A program made the translations under genes and the position numbers. The notes beneath the pieces were generated by a model, which did not search any database, was not told the origin of the DNA, and saw only the letters and a program-made list of their open reading frames with translations. Below are positions 43,467-50,276 of a stretch of DNA of 64,000 bases, one piece after another. Source of the stretch: Blastococcus colisei (GTDB lineage Bacteria > Actinomycetota > Actinomycetes > Mycobacteriales > Geodermatophilaceae); NCBI RefSeq assembly GCF_006717095.1, contig NZ_VFQE01000001.1, forward strand, positions 2,232,001 to 2,296,000, read 5' to 3'. Position 1 is the first letter of the stretch. Every line of letters begins with the position of its first letter.

Positions 43467-43949
43467 TCAGGCGGGGAGGGCCGCGATGCCCTGCACCTCG
43501 ACCAGCGCCTCGACGTCCCAGAGGCGGGCGATGCCGATGCCGGCCATCGCCGGGTAGTCGGAGCCGACGAGCCGTCGCCAGACGGCGCCGATCTCCCGGG
43601 CGTGGGCGCGGTAGTCCTCGATGTCGACGGCGTAGACGGTCAGCGTGGCCAGGTGCTCCGGTTCGCCGCCGGCTGCGCGCAGGGCGGTCAGCAGGTTGCC
43701 GAGAGCCCGCTCGAACTGGGCGACGACGCCGTCGCCCACGATCCGCCCCTCCGCGTCGAGAGCGGTCTGCCCGGCCAGGAACACGATCCGGTTGCTGTCG
43801 GCGAGCACCGCGTGCGAGAAGCCGGCCGGCCGGGCCAGTTCCGGGGGGTTGATCCGCTCGAAGCCACTCGATGTTCCCGATTCGCTCCCGCGGGGCCCTC
43901 CGCTCCTCGCTCGTTCCTCGCTGCGATGCTCACGCCCCTGTCCGCTCAT
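43467..43949 (-). CDS. Rid (YjgF/YER057c/UK114) family protein with repeat-derived N-terminus
   Basis: 160 residues from ATG 43949. The Rid fold begins near residue 30 (FERINPPELARPAGFSHAVLADSNRIVFLAGQTALDAEG) and ends with VEALVEVQGIAALPA. Rid proteins form trimers and often hydrolyse enamines or imines. In the aminobenzoyl-CoA pathway the ring product is an enamine, so such a helper makes sense. The Arg usually found in PAR..V of archetypal RidA is replaced (YPAMAGIGIARL), so imine hydrolase activity is uncertain. The first 29 residues (Arg, Glu, Ser and Gly-rich) are encoded by what looks like an inserted repeat. The start overlaps the SDR stop (ATGA). Confidence 0.85.
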   Translation of the reverse strand: MSGQGREHRSEERARSGGPRGSESGTSSGFERINPPELARPAGFSHAVLADSNRIVFLAGQTALDAEGRIVGDGVVAQFERALGNLLTALRAAGGEPEHLATLTVYAVDIEDYRAHAREIGAVWRRLVGSDYPAMAGIGIARLWDVEALVEVQGIAALPA

Positions 43950-44704
43950 GACTGCACAGCTCCTCCGTCGACGTTGAGCCCCTGGCCGGTGATCGCCCCG
44001 CTGTGCACGCACATCAGCACGGCGTCGGCGACCTCCTCCGGATCGATCAGCCGCCCGATCGGCTGGCGGCGGGCCAGCGTCTCGCGCGCCTCGGCCTCGG
44101 ACCGCCCGGTGGTGGCGCTGATCGTTGCGACGGTGCCGGCGGTCATCGGGGTGTCCACGTACCCCGGGCACACGGCGTTCACCGTGACCCCCTTCGTGGC
44201 GACCTCCGCGGCCGCCGACCGGACCAGCCCGAGCAGCCCGTGCTTGCTCGCGGTGTAGGCGCTGACGTACGGGTCGCCGCGCTTGGCGGCGATCGACGCC
44301 ACGGCGACCACCCGTCCCCAGCGCTGCTCGACCATGCCGGGCAGGGCACGGCGCAGCAGCCGGAACGGCGCGGTGAGATTGAGGTCCAGCATGCGGGCCC
44401 AGTCCTCGTCGCTCGTGCGTGCCAGCGGTGCGGACGTGCCGGCGCCGGCGTTGAGCACGAGCACCTCGACCGGGCCGCCCCACTCCGCCTCGACCCGGGA
44501 GACGACCGTGTCCGCGGCGGCGGGGTCGGTCAGGTCGGCCGGCACGACGAGCGAGGGGGCGGGCAGCCGGGCGGCCAGCGCGGTGAGCTCGTCGGCGCTG
44601 CGGGCGGTGAGCGCGACGGAGTGGCCCTCGGCGGACAGGCGCTGCGCGACCGCGGCGCCGATGCCCCGTCCTGCCCCGGTGACGAGGCAGCGACGGGCAG
44701 GCAC
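43946..44704 (-). CDS. SDR family 3-hydroxyacyl-CoA dehydrogenase-like protein
   Basis: 252 residues from GTG 44704. NAD loop GAGRGIGAAV near residue 10, LNAGAG near 85, and Ser/Tyr/Lys in ASIAAKRGDPYVSAYTASKHG near 140-155. The C-terminal half has NAVCPGYVDTPMTAG and QPIGRLIDPEEVADAVLMCVHSGAITGQGLNVDGG. An ATG at 44743 would place the palindrome inside the gene, so GTG 44704 is preferred; it also sits at the predicted transcription start. The protein resembles BadH-type alicyclic hydroxyacyl-CoA dehydrogenases, which suits a partner of the BadI-like hydrolase across the promoter. Rid is co-translated downstream. Confidence 0.88.
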   Translation of the reverse strand: MPARRCLVTGAGRGIGAAVAQRLSAEGHSVALTARSADELTALAARLPAPSLVVPADLTDPAAADTVVSRVEAEWGGPVEVLVLNAGAGTSAPLARTSDEDWARMLDLNLTAPFRLLRRALPGMVEQRWGRVVAVASIAAKRGDPYVSAYTASKHGLLGLVRSAAAEVATKGVTVNAVCPGYVDTPMTAGTVATISATTGRSEAEARETLARRQPIGRLIDPEEVADAVLMCVHSGAITGQGLNVDGGAVQS

Positions 44705-44726
44705 CGCCGGAGCTTGCCACTTCCCC

Positions 44727-44740
44727 TTGACGCCCGTCAA
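44727..44740. promoter_or_regulatory. Perfect palindrome TTGACG-CC-CGTCAA in a divergent promoter
   Basis: A 6-2-6 perfect palindrome lies between the divergent SDR/Rid operon and the ring-hydrolase gene. Each arm can serve as a -35 (TTGACG). On the plus strand TACCCC (44751-44756) is 18 bp away; on the minus strand CAAGCT (44716-44711) is 18 bp away and predicts a leaderless start at GTG 44704. Related sites occur at 40709-40722 and 42407-42420, so this is the best consensus for the cluster regulator. Confidence 0.7.
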
Positions 44741-44831
44741 CATGGCGACATACCCCGGAAGGGCGTCGGCCCGACGCCGTCGCAGGTCGTCCGCGAGCGG
44801 CCCGGGGACGTCGAGGAGAAGGGGCGCACGG

Positions 44832-45629
44832 ATGAAGATCGAGGAGTTCACCGACATCCGGTACGAGGTGGAGGAGGACAACCACGCGGTCATCACGATC
44901 GACCGGCCCGACCGGATGAACTCCTTCCGTGGCCGCACGGTCGACGAGCTGATCTCGGCGTTCAAGTACGCCTGGGCCGACCGCCGCGTCGCCGCCGTCG
45001 TCCTCACCGCGACCGGCGAGCGTGCGTTCTGCACCGGCGGCGACGTCAAGGAACGCGCGGAGACCGGTGGCTACGGCGAGACGGAGTGGGGCACCTTCGA
45101 GATCGAGCGGCTGCACCGGATCATCCGGGACATCCCCAAGCCGGTGATCGCCGCCGTCAACGGCATCGCGATCGGCGGCGGGCACGTGCTGCACGTGCTG
45201 TGCGACCTCACCGTCGCCGCCGAGAACGCCACGTTCGCGCAGGCGGGGCCCCGCGTCGGCTCCTTCGACGCCGGCTTCGGGTCGGCCTACCTGGCCCGGG
45301 TCGTGGGGGAGAAGCGGGCGCGGCAGATCTGGTTCCTGCTCGACCGCTACGACGCCGTCACGGCCGAGCGCTGGGGGCTGGTCAACGAGGTCGTGCCCAA
45401 GGAGCAGCTGCTCGAGAAGGCGCGGGAGTGGGCCCGGAAGATCGGCTCCTACTCGCCGACCGCCATCAAGTTCCTCAAGCACTCGTTCAACGCCGACAGC
45501 GACCACATGAGCGGCATCTCGCACCTGGCCTTCGACGGGCTCGCCCACTACGCCACGAGCGAGGAAGGCATGGAGGGCGCGCGGGCCTTCGCCGAGAAGC
45601 GGCCGCCGGACTTCTCGAAGTACCGCTGA
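44832..45629 (+). CDS. BadI/MenB-like crotonase (ring-cleaving oxocyclohexane-carbonyl-CoA hydrolase candidate)
   Basis: 265 residues from ATG 44832. Crotonase fold with features shared by MenB and BadI: ITIDRPDRMNSFRGRTVDELISAFKYA, GERAFCTGGDVKER (oxyanion), DIPKPVIAAVNGIAIGGGHVLHVLCDLTVAAENATFAQAGPRVGSFDAGFGSAYLARVVGEKRARQIWFL, and C-terminal EKRPPDFSKYR. BadI opens 2-oxocyclohexanecarboxyl-CoA to pimeloyl-CoA. MenB itself would normally sit with menaquinone genes, which are absent here. I infer hydrolytic ring opening in the aminobenzoyl-CoA route. It is divergent from the SDR and Rid genes over a shared palindrome. Confidence 0.85.
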   Translation: MKIEEFTDIRYEVEEDNHAVITIDRPDRMNSFRGRTVDELISAFKYAWADRRVAAVVLTATGERAFCTGGDVKERAETGGYGETEWGTFEIERLHRIIRDIPKPVIAAVNGIAIGGGHVLHVLCDLTVAAENATFAQAGPRVGSFDAGFGSAYLARVVGEKRARQIWFLLDRYDAVTAERWGLVNEVVPKEQLLEKAREWARKIGSYSPTAIKFLKHSFNADSDHMSGISHLAFDGLAHYATSEEGMEGARAFAEKRPPDFSKYR

Positions 45630-45636
45630 CGCCGGC

Positions 45637-46089
45637 TCAGGCGGCGGGGCGGGTGCGGACGAGGTTCATCGCGAGCAACCGCAGGACGACGTCGCCGCCG
45701 GAGTCGACGAGCTCGACCCTGGTCCGCAGCAACCCGCGATCGGGCTTGCTGCGGGACAGGCGGGCCTCCTCGACGGTGGTGCGCAGCGACAGCTCGTCGC
45801 CCGGACGGACCGGCTTGACCCAGCGCAGCTCGTCCACCCCGGGGGAGCCGAGGCTCGAGGCGGGGGAGAGGTACTCCTGGGCGAGCAGCCGCATCATCAG
45901 CGCGCAGGTGTGCCAGCCGCTCGCGATGAGGCCGCCGTACGGACCGGACGACGCCGCCTCCCGGTCCACGTGGAAGGGCTGGGGGTCGAACCGGCGCCCG
46001 AAGTCCACCAGTTCCGCCTCGTCCACCCGGATCGAGCCGTGCTCGGCGGTCGTCCCCACGACGTAGTCCTCGAACCAACGCTCGCTCAT
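45637..46089 (-). CDS. MaoC-like hot-dog dehydratase
   Basis: 150 residues from ATG 46089. The hydratase-2 motif appears as DPQPFHVDREAASSGPYGGLIASGWHT (about 36-62), with Asp and His as in R-specific enoyl-CoA hydratases. The strand segment ELRWVKPVRPGDELSLRTTV near residue 88 is also typical of MaoC proteins. The 3' end meets the ring hydrolase gene with 7 bp between stops. It probably hydrates an enoyl-CoA intermediate after ring opening. The precise step is not determined. Confidence 0.88.
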   Translation of the reverse strand: MSERWFEDYVVGTTAEHGSIRVDEAELVDFGRRFDPQPFHVDREAASSGPYGGLIASGWHTCALMMRLLAQEYLSPASSLGSPGVDELRWVKPVRPGDELSLRTTVEEARLSRSKPDRGLLRTRVELVDSGGDVVLRLLAMNLVRTRPAA

Positions 46090-46201
46090 GCGGGCACCGT
46101 ACGGGCGTCGGCCGTGGTGCCTGCCGACACCACCGACGAGCTACAGCATGCTTGACTGGTAGCAGGAACGTGTAGAACACCGGTCGGGGAGGATCTTCCG
46201 C

Positions 46202-47065
46202 ATGCTCGACGGACACGTGCTGGTGGACGCGCACGTGCACGTGCCCCACCTGTCCTCGCTGGCGCCCGCCTGGGTGGACTGGGCGCGGCAGTTCGGCCGG
46301 CCCGGCGTGCTGGAGGAGATCTGGCACGCCGACGGGACGCCCGATCCGGCCGCGCTGGACCGGCTGTTCGCCGACGAGGGCGTCGACGCCGCGCTCCTCT
46401 TCTGCGAGTACAGCCCCAAGGCCACCGGATACCAGCGGTTCGACGACCTGCTGCCGCTCGTCGACGGGAACCCGCGCCGTTTCCGTCCCGTCGCCAACGT
46501 CAATCCGCACCTGCACTTCCCGATCGCCCGGGAGGTGGAGAGACAGTTGGACCTCGGTGCGGCGGCACTGAAGATCCATCCCGTCCACGGCGGGTTCCGG
46601 GCCGACGACGCGGCGATGTATCCCGCCTACGCCGTCCTCGTCGAGCGCGGGGTGCCCCTCGTCGTGCACTGCGGGACCAGCAGCTTCCCGGGGTCGACGA
46701 ACGCCTACGCGGACCCGCAGCTGCTCGACGCCGTTCTCCGTGACTTCCCCGACCTGCACGTGGTGCTCGCCCACGGTGGCCGCGGGTGGTGGTACGACGC
46801 CGCGGCGTTCCTCGCCGTCTCCCGTCCGAACGTGTGGATCGAGCTGTCCGGTCTGCCGCCCAAGCGGCTGCCGGAGTACTACGCCCGCTTCGACCTGGCG
46901 CGCCTCGCCCGGAAGTGGATCTACGGGACCGACTGGCCGGGAGTCCCCGGTCAAGCCGCCAACGCCCGGGCCGTCGCCTCGCTGGGCCTGCCCGACGACG
47001 TCGTCTCGCTCGTGCTCGGCGGGAACGCCAGGCGGGTCTACTCGGGCGTCCTGCCGCCCGACTGA
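46202..47065 (+). CDS. Amidohydrolase-2 family metal-dependent hydrolase (ACMSD-like)
   Basis: 287 residues from ATG 46202, ten bases after GGAGG. TIM-barrel amidohydrolase with an N-terminal HVH metal motif (VDAHVHVPH), ALKIHPVHGGFRADD near residue 121, VPLVVHCGTSSFPGS near 151, VLAHGGRGWW near 183 and YGTDWPGVPG near 241 with the last Asp. Relatives decarboxylate or hydrolyse aromatic-derived acids. A TTGACT (46152-46157) with TAGAAC (46173-46178) 15 bp away is a possible weak promoter, in a region with CTACAG/CTGGTAG half-sites. Its exact reaction in this cluster is open. Confidence 0.85.
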   Translation: MLDGHVLVDAHVHVPHLSSLAPAWVDWARQFGRPGVLEEIWHADGTPDPAALDRLFADEGVDAALLFCEYSPKATGYQRFDDLLPLVDGNPRRFRPVANVNPHLHFPIAREVERQLDLGAAALKIHPVHGGFRADDAAMYPAYAVLVERGVPLVVHCGTSSFPGSTNAYADPQLLDAVLRDFPDLHVVLAHGGRGWWYDAAAFLAVSRPNVWIELSGLPPKRLPEYYARFDLARLARKWIYGTDWPGVPGQAANARAVASLGLPDDVVSLVLGGNARRVYSGVLPPD

Positions 47066-47108
47066 GGCGCAGGAAGGACGCTCGGGCGAGTCCACCGTCG
47101 CATCGGCG

Positions 47109-47519
47109 TCAGGCGCGGCGGGGCAGGACCATGCACGTGAGGCGGGCGCTCGCGGTGAGCCGACCGGAGTCATCGGTGACCTCGACGAGGAAGGAGGCCA
47201 CCGGCTGACCGTCACCGACCGGCGTGCAGACCGCGGTGACGTGCCCGGAGGTGACGGCCCGCACGTAGCTGGCACTGAGCTCGATGCCCACCACACTCGC
47301 CTCCGGCCCGGCCCGCAGAGCTGCGGCGTACGAGCCGACCGTCTCGACCAGGCTGCACGTGGCCCCGCCGTGCAGGAGGCCGTAGGGCTGGGTGTTGCCC
47401 TCGACGGGCATGCGGGCGACGAGGCGGTCGAGGTCCCAGTCGACGATCTCGATGCCGAGCTTCTCGTCCAGAGCGCTGAAGGTGTCCGAGGGCAGCCAGT
47501 CCGGCGCTTCGGTGGGCAT
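47109..47519 (-). CDS. PaaI-type hot-dog thioesterase, 5' region invaded by IS
   Basis: 136 residues from ATG 47519. Hot-dog thioesterase with the PaaI-type segments PYGLLHGGATCSLVETVGSYAA (HGG motif, about 45-66) and VVGIELSASYVRAVTSGHVTAVCTPVG. It can release CoA from dead-end acyl-CoA. The IS982 terminal repeat begins 7 bp before the start codon, so the native ribosome site and promoter are gone or replaced; GGGTGGG from the IS end and flank is the only candidate site. It converges with the amidohydrolase gene. It may be silent or driven by the IS. Confidence 0.88.
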   Translation of the reverse strand: MPTEAPDWLPSDTFSALDEKLGIEIVDWDLDRLVARMPVEGNTQPYGLLHGGATCSLVETVGSYAAALRAGPEASVVGIELSASYVRAVTSGHVTAVCTPVGDGQPVASFLVEVTDDSGRLTASARLTCMVLPRRA

Positions 47520-47526
47520 GCGCCCA

Positions 47527-47549
47527 CCCTAGATGACCTATTCCAAGGG
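47527..47549 (+). repeat. Left terminal inverted repeat of the IS
   Basis: The 23-bp end reads CCCTAGATGACC followed by TATTCCAAGGG and equals the reverse complement of 48631-48653 exactly. Confidence 0.92.
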
Positions 47550-47566
47550 GTTGCCGTTCTCGATCA

Positions 47567-47622
47567 CGTTCCTGCGGGAACGTCGTCAAGCTGAGAGCCT
47601 TGACCGCGTTCCCGCGGGAACG
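47567..47622. repeat. Two palindromes, 40 bp apart, inside the IS left end
   Basis: CGTTCCTGCGGGAACG (47567-47582) and CGTTCCCGCGGGAACG (47607-47622) start exactly 40 bp apart, and each is followed by TCG. The second is a perfect palindrome; the first has one mismatched central pair. They lie between the left terminal repeat and the transposase, where transposase or a repressor could bind. They may also fold as hairpins in read-through RNA that would shield the transposase start. Function is inferred only from position. Confidence 0.6.
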
Positions 47623-47714
47623 TCGGCGGTATCGGTCGGCGAGCCTTGAGCAGGTGAGAGGCGAGGGTGCCCACGCTCGGCGTTGGAACCCAACGTCGAA
47701 CCTCGGAGGTCCTC

Positions 47715-48629
47715 GTGGACGCCGATCTGGACACCCTCGCAACCGCACTCTATGTCCGCGCCGATGACCTGTTGAAGGCCTTTCCGGAGCGGGCTCCGGC
47801 CCGGCCGAGGGTCGGAATCGCCCCGAAGATCACCGACGCGGAGCTGGTCACGCTGGCCGTCATGCAGGCGTTGGCCGGCCGTCCGAGTGAGGCCCGCTGG
47901 CTGCGCTACGCCCACGCGGAGCTGCGGCATCTGTTCCCGTATCTGCCCCTGCAGCCGGCCTACAACAAGCGGCTGCGACGCCTGGCCGACACGATCGCCT
48001 GGCTGATCACCGCGCTCGCCCGCGACACCAGCCTGTTCACCGATGACGTGTGGGTCGTTGACTCCACGCCAGTCGAGTGCGCCCGCTCCAGGGAGACCGT
48101 CCGCCGCTCGGATCTGGCCGGCTGGGCGGAGTACGGCTACTGCGCCAGCCACTCCCGGTTGTTCTGGGGCCTGCGGCTGCACCTGCTGTGCACGCTGCAC
48201 GGGCTGCCGGTCGGCTTCGCCCTCACCGGCGCCAAGGCCGACGAGCGCGCGGTGCTCCTCGACATCCTCGACGCCGACCCCGCCCTGACCGCTGACCGCC
48301 GCGAGCAGGTCGTGATTGCGGACAAGAACTACTACGGCCGCGAGTTCGAAGGCACCCTCGCCGACGCGGGGTTGAACCTGCTGCGCCCGGCACGCAAGGG
48401 TGAAGCCGAACGCCCGGGGACGCGCTTCTTCAGGCCATTACGCCAGGTCATCGAGTCGATCAACGACACCCTTAAAGGCCAACTCGACCTCGAACAACAC
48501 GGCGGACACACCCCCGGAGGAGTCTGGGTCCGAGTCCTGCAACGCGTCCTGGCCCTGACCGCCGCAATCTGGCACAACGACCGCATCGGCGCCCCCGTCG
48601 CCCGCTGCCTCACCGTCTACGACCACTAA
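47715..48629 (+). CDS. IS982 family transposase
   Basis: 304 residues from GTG 47715, five bases after GGAGG; a GTG at 47667 is less likely. DDE residues are Asp116 (WVVDSTPV), Asp203 (VIADKNYYG) and Glu247 (VIESINDTLKG). The YCASHSRLFWGLRLHLLC segment is typical of the family. The helical N-terminus (ITDAELVTLAVMQALAGRPSEARWLRYAH) is intact and the frame runs without break to the usual C-terminus APVARCLTVYDH, so the element could still move. The stop is 1 bp before the right terminal repeat region. Confidence 0.94.
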   Translation: MDADLDTLATALYVRADDLLKAFPERAPARPRVGIAPKITDAELVTLAVMQALAGRPSEARWLRYAHAELRHLFPYLPLQPAYNKRLRRLADTIAWLITALARDTSLFTDDVWVVDSTPVECARSRETVRRSDLAGWAEYGYCASHSRLFWGLRLHLLCTLHGLPVGFALTGAKADERAVLLDILDADPALTADRREQVVIADKNYYGREFEGTLADAGLNLLRPARKGEAERPGTRFFRPLRQVIESINDTLKGQLDLEQHGGHTPGGVWVRVLQRVLALTAAIWHNDRIGAPVARCLTVYDH

Positions 48630-48630
48630 A

Positions 48631-48653
48631 CCCTTGGAATAGGTCATCTAGGG
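48631..48653 (-). repeat. Right terminal inverted repeat of the IS
   Basis: Exact reverse complement of the left end at 47527-47549, placed 1 bp after the transposase stop at 48629. Confidence 0.92.
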
Positions 48654-48672
48654 CCGCGCGCACCATGGGTGG

Positions 48673-49403
48673 ATGGCCGAGCCGGGAGTGCCCGCATACG
48701 TGGCGCTCGGTGACTCCATCTCGATCGACGACTACGCCGGGGGGCCCGGCCGCGGTGCGGCGAGCCTGCTGTTCACCAACCGCGACGAGGACTTCCCGGA
48801 GTGGCGCGGACACGACCTGCGGACGGTCACCCCGGGGACGACGTCCTCCCTGTCCGCCACGGACGGCGCGACCACCCGGACCCTCCTGCAGGCGCAGCTC
48901 CCGCGGCTCCGGGCGCTGGGGGAGCGACCGACGCTGGTGACCCTGACGATCGGCGGGAACGACCTGCTCGGCGCCTACGGCGACACCGGCGCGGCCCGCG
49001 CGGCGGTCATCGGCGGCGTGCGCGCGGCGGTCGACACCGCGCTGGCCGAACTGCGCGACGTCTGCGCACCGGCGGCCAGGATCGTGGTCGGGACCGTCTA
49101 CGACCCCAGCGACGGCACCGGCGACGCCGCCCGGCTCGGCCTTCCCTCGTGGCCCGATGCGGTGCCGGTGATCGCGGAGCTGAACGACACGCTGCGCGCG
49201 GTGGCCGGCCCGCACGGCGCCGTCGTCGCGGAGATCGCGGCGGTCTTCTCCGGCCACGGACTGCGTGCCGGGGACCCCACCGGCGCGACGCGCGACCGGC
49301 GGAGCGGGACCTGTGGTTCTGCAACCTCATCGAGCCGGATGCCTGGGGCGCCGGCGGTGTCCGTGCCGCCTTCTGGGCGGCCGTCCGCGACGGCCGAGGG
49401 TGA
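48673..49403 (+). pseudogene. SGNH/GDSL hydrolase with a frameshift near the 3' end
   Basis: From ATG 48673 the frame gives a normal SGNH hydrolase: YVALGDSISIDD (GDS at 13-15), LTIGGNDLLGAYGD with block III, and IVVGTVYDPSDGTGD. After GHGLRAGDPTGAT the frame turns into Arg/Ser-rich nonsense. The expected ending AERDLWFCNLIEPDAWGAGGVRAAFWAAVRDGRG is in another frame and stops at 49403. A one-base change near 49290-49302 would restore it. The usual ending has WGAHEIR with a His; here it is WGAGGVR, so the catalytic His seems lost as well. It may be a decayed gene or a sequencing error. Confidence 0.7.
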
Positions 49404-49413
49404 CCGGGCGACG

Positions 49414-50223
49414 GTGCCCCGAGCACGTTCGACATGGACGCGGCGGCGGGTCCTCGCGGTCGGGGGACGGCTCGCCCTGGGGGCTCTGCTGGCCGGCTGC
49501 ACGGCACGGGATCAGGAGGAACCGATGTCCGGTGACCGCTCCGCACAGCTGACGGCACGTCCACCGGAGAACGCGCCGGAGCCTCCGCGCGAGCCCGTCG
49601 AGCCGGGCGATCATCCGCTCGGTCTCGTGGCCGATCGGGACCCGGTCCTGCACGTGCCCCCGGGGTTCGATCCGGCAGCGGCGGCGCCCCTGGTGGTCTC
49701 GCTGCACGGGGCGGGCGGCTCGGCGGCCGGGGGGCTGGCTCTCCTCTCGGCCCTGGCGGACGAGCACGGCCTCCTGGTCCTGGCGCCGGCGTCCCGCGGA
49801 TCGACGTGGGACGCGATCCGCGGGCGGTACGGCGCGGACCGGGCGCTCGTGGACCAGGCCCTGGAGACGGTGTTCACGACCGTCCGCGTGGACCCCGAGC
49901 GCATCGCCGTGGCCGGGTTCTCCGACGGCGCTTCGTACGCACTGGGGCTCGGGCTGGCCAACGGTGTGCTCTTCCGCCGGATCGTCGCGTTCTCCCCGGG
50001 GTTCGTGCCGTCCGCGAGCCGGCAGGGCCGACCGGACGTGTACGTCTCCCACGGCGACGCCGACGACGTCCTCCCGGTCGGACGGACCAGCCGCCGGATC
50101 GTCCCTGCGCTCGAGGAGGACGGCTACGACGTCATCTACCGGGAGTTCGCCGGTGGGCACACCGTGCCGCCCGGGATCGCCCGGGAGGCCGTCGAGTGGC
50201 TCGACCGGGGTGGTGCCGGATGA
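49414..50223 (+). CDS. Secreted or lipid-anchored alpha/beta hydrolase (PHB depolymerase/LpqC-like esterase)
   Basis: 269 residues from GTG 49414. Twin-arginine/lipoprotein signal TWTRRRVLAVGGRLALGALLAGC, with the lipobox Cys near residue 29. A Pro/Glu-rich linker is followed by the hydrolase fold: PLVVSLHGAGGSA (oxyanion), VAGFSDGASYALGL (nucleophile Ser in GFSDG), YVSHGDADDVLPVG (Asp) and FAGGHTVP (His). The predicted site is outside the membrane. The frame continues without stop from the SGNH gene upstream, so the start was set by the signal peptide. The substrate may be a polyester or lipid; this is inference. Confidence 0.85.
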   Translation: MPRARSTWTRRRVLAVGGRLALGALLAGCTARDQEEPMSGDRSAQLTARPPENAPEPPREPVEPGDHPLGLVADRDPVLHVPPGFDPAAAAPLVVSLHGAGGSAAGGLALLSALADEHGLLVLAPASRGSTWDAIRGRYGADRALVDQALETVFTTVRVDPERIAVAGFSDGASYALGLGLANGVLFRRIVAFSPGFVPSASRQGRPDVYVSHGDADDVLPVGRTSRRIVPALEEDGYDVIYREFAGGHTVPPGIAREAVEWLDRGGAG

Positions 50224-50276
50224 GCCCGGAGCGCGGAACGGGTCTGGCGACACCGCCGGCCGGGTAGCGGTGCGGC

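Larger units (their letters stand above)
47527..48653. mobile_element. IS982 family insertion sequence
   Basis: About 1127 bp bounded by 23-bp perfect terminal inverted repeats at 47527-47549 and 48631-48653 (outer end CCCTAGATGACC, inner end TATTCCAAGGG). It carries one transposase on the plus strand. No target-site duplication is visible: the flanks CGCCCA and CCGCGC differ. Without one the ends may reflect a deletion or recombination between two copies. It lies 7 bp from the thioesterase start and 19 bp from the SGNH start. Confidence 0.92.

Noticed and set aside
47521-48660. A target-site duplication for the IS982 element
   Set aside because: The six to nine bases outside the 23-bp repeats differ on the two sides (CGCCCA versus CCGCGC). 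CTAG is shared only if the ends are trimmed into the terminal repeat.
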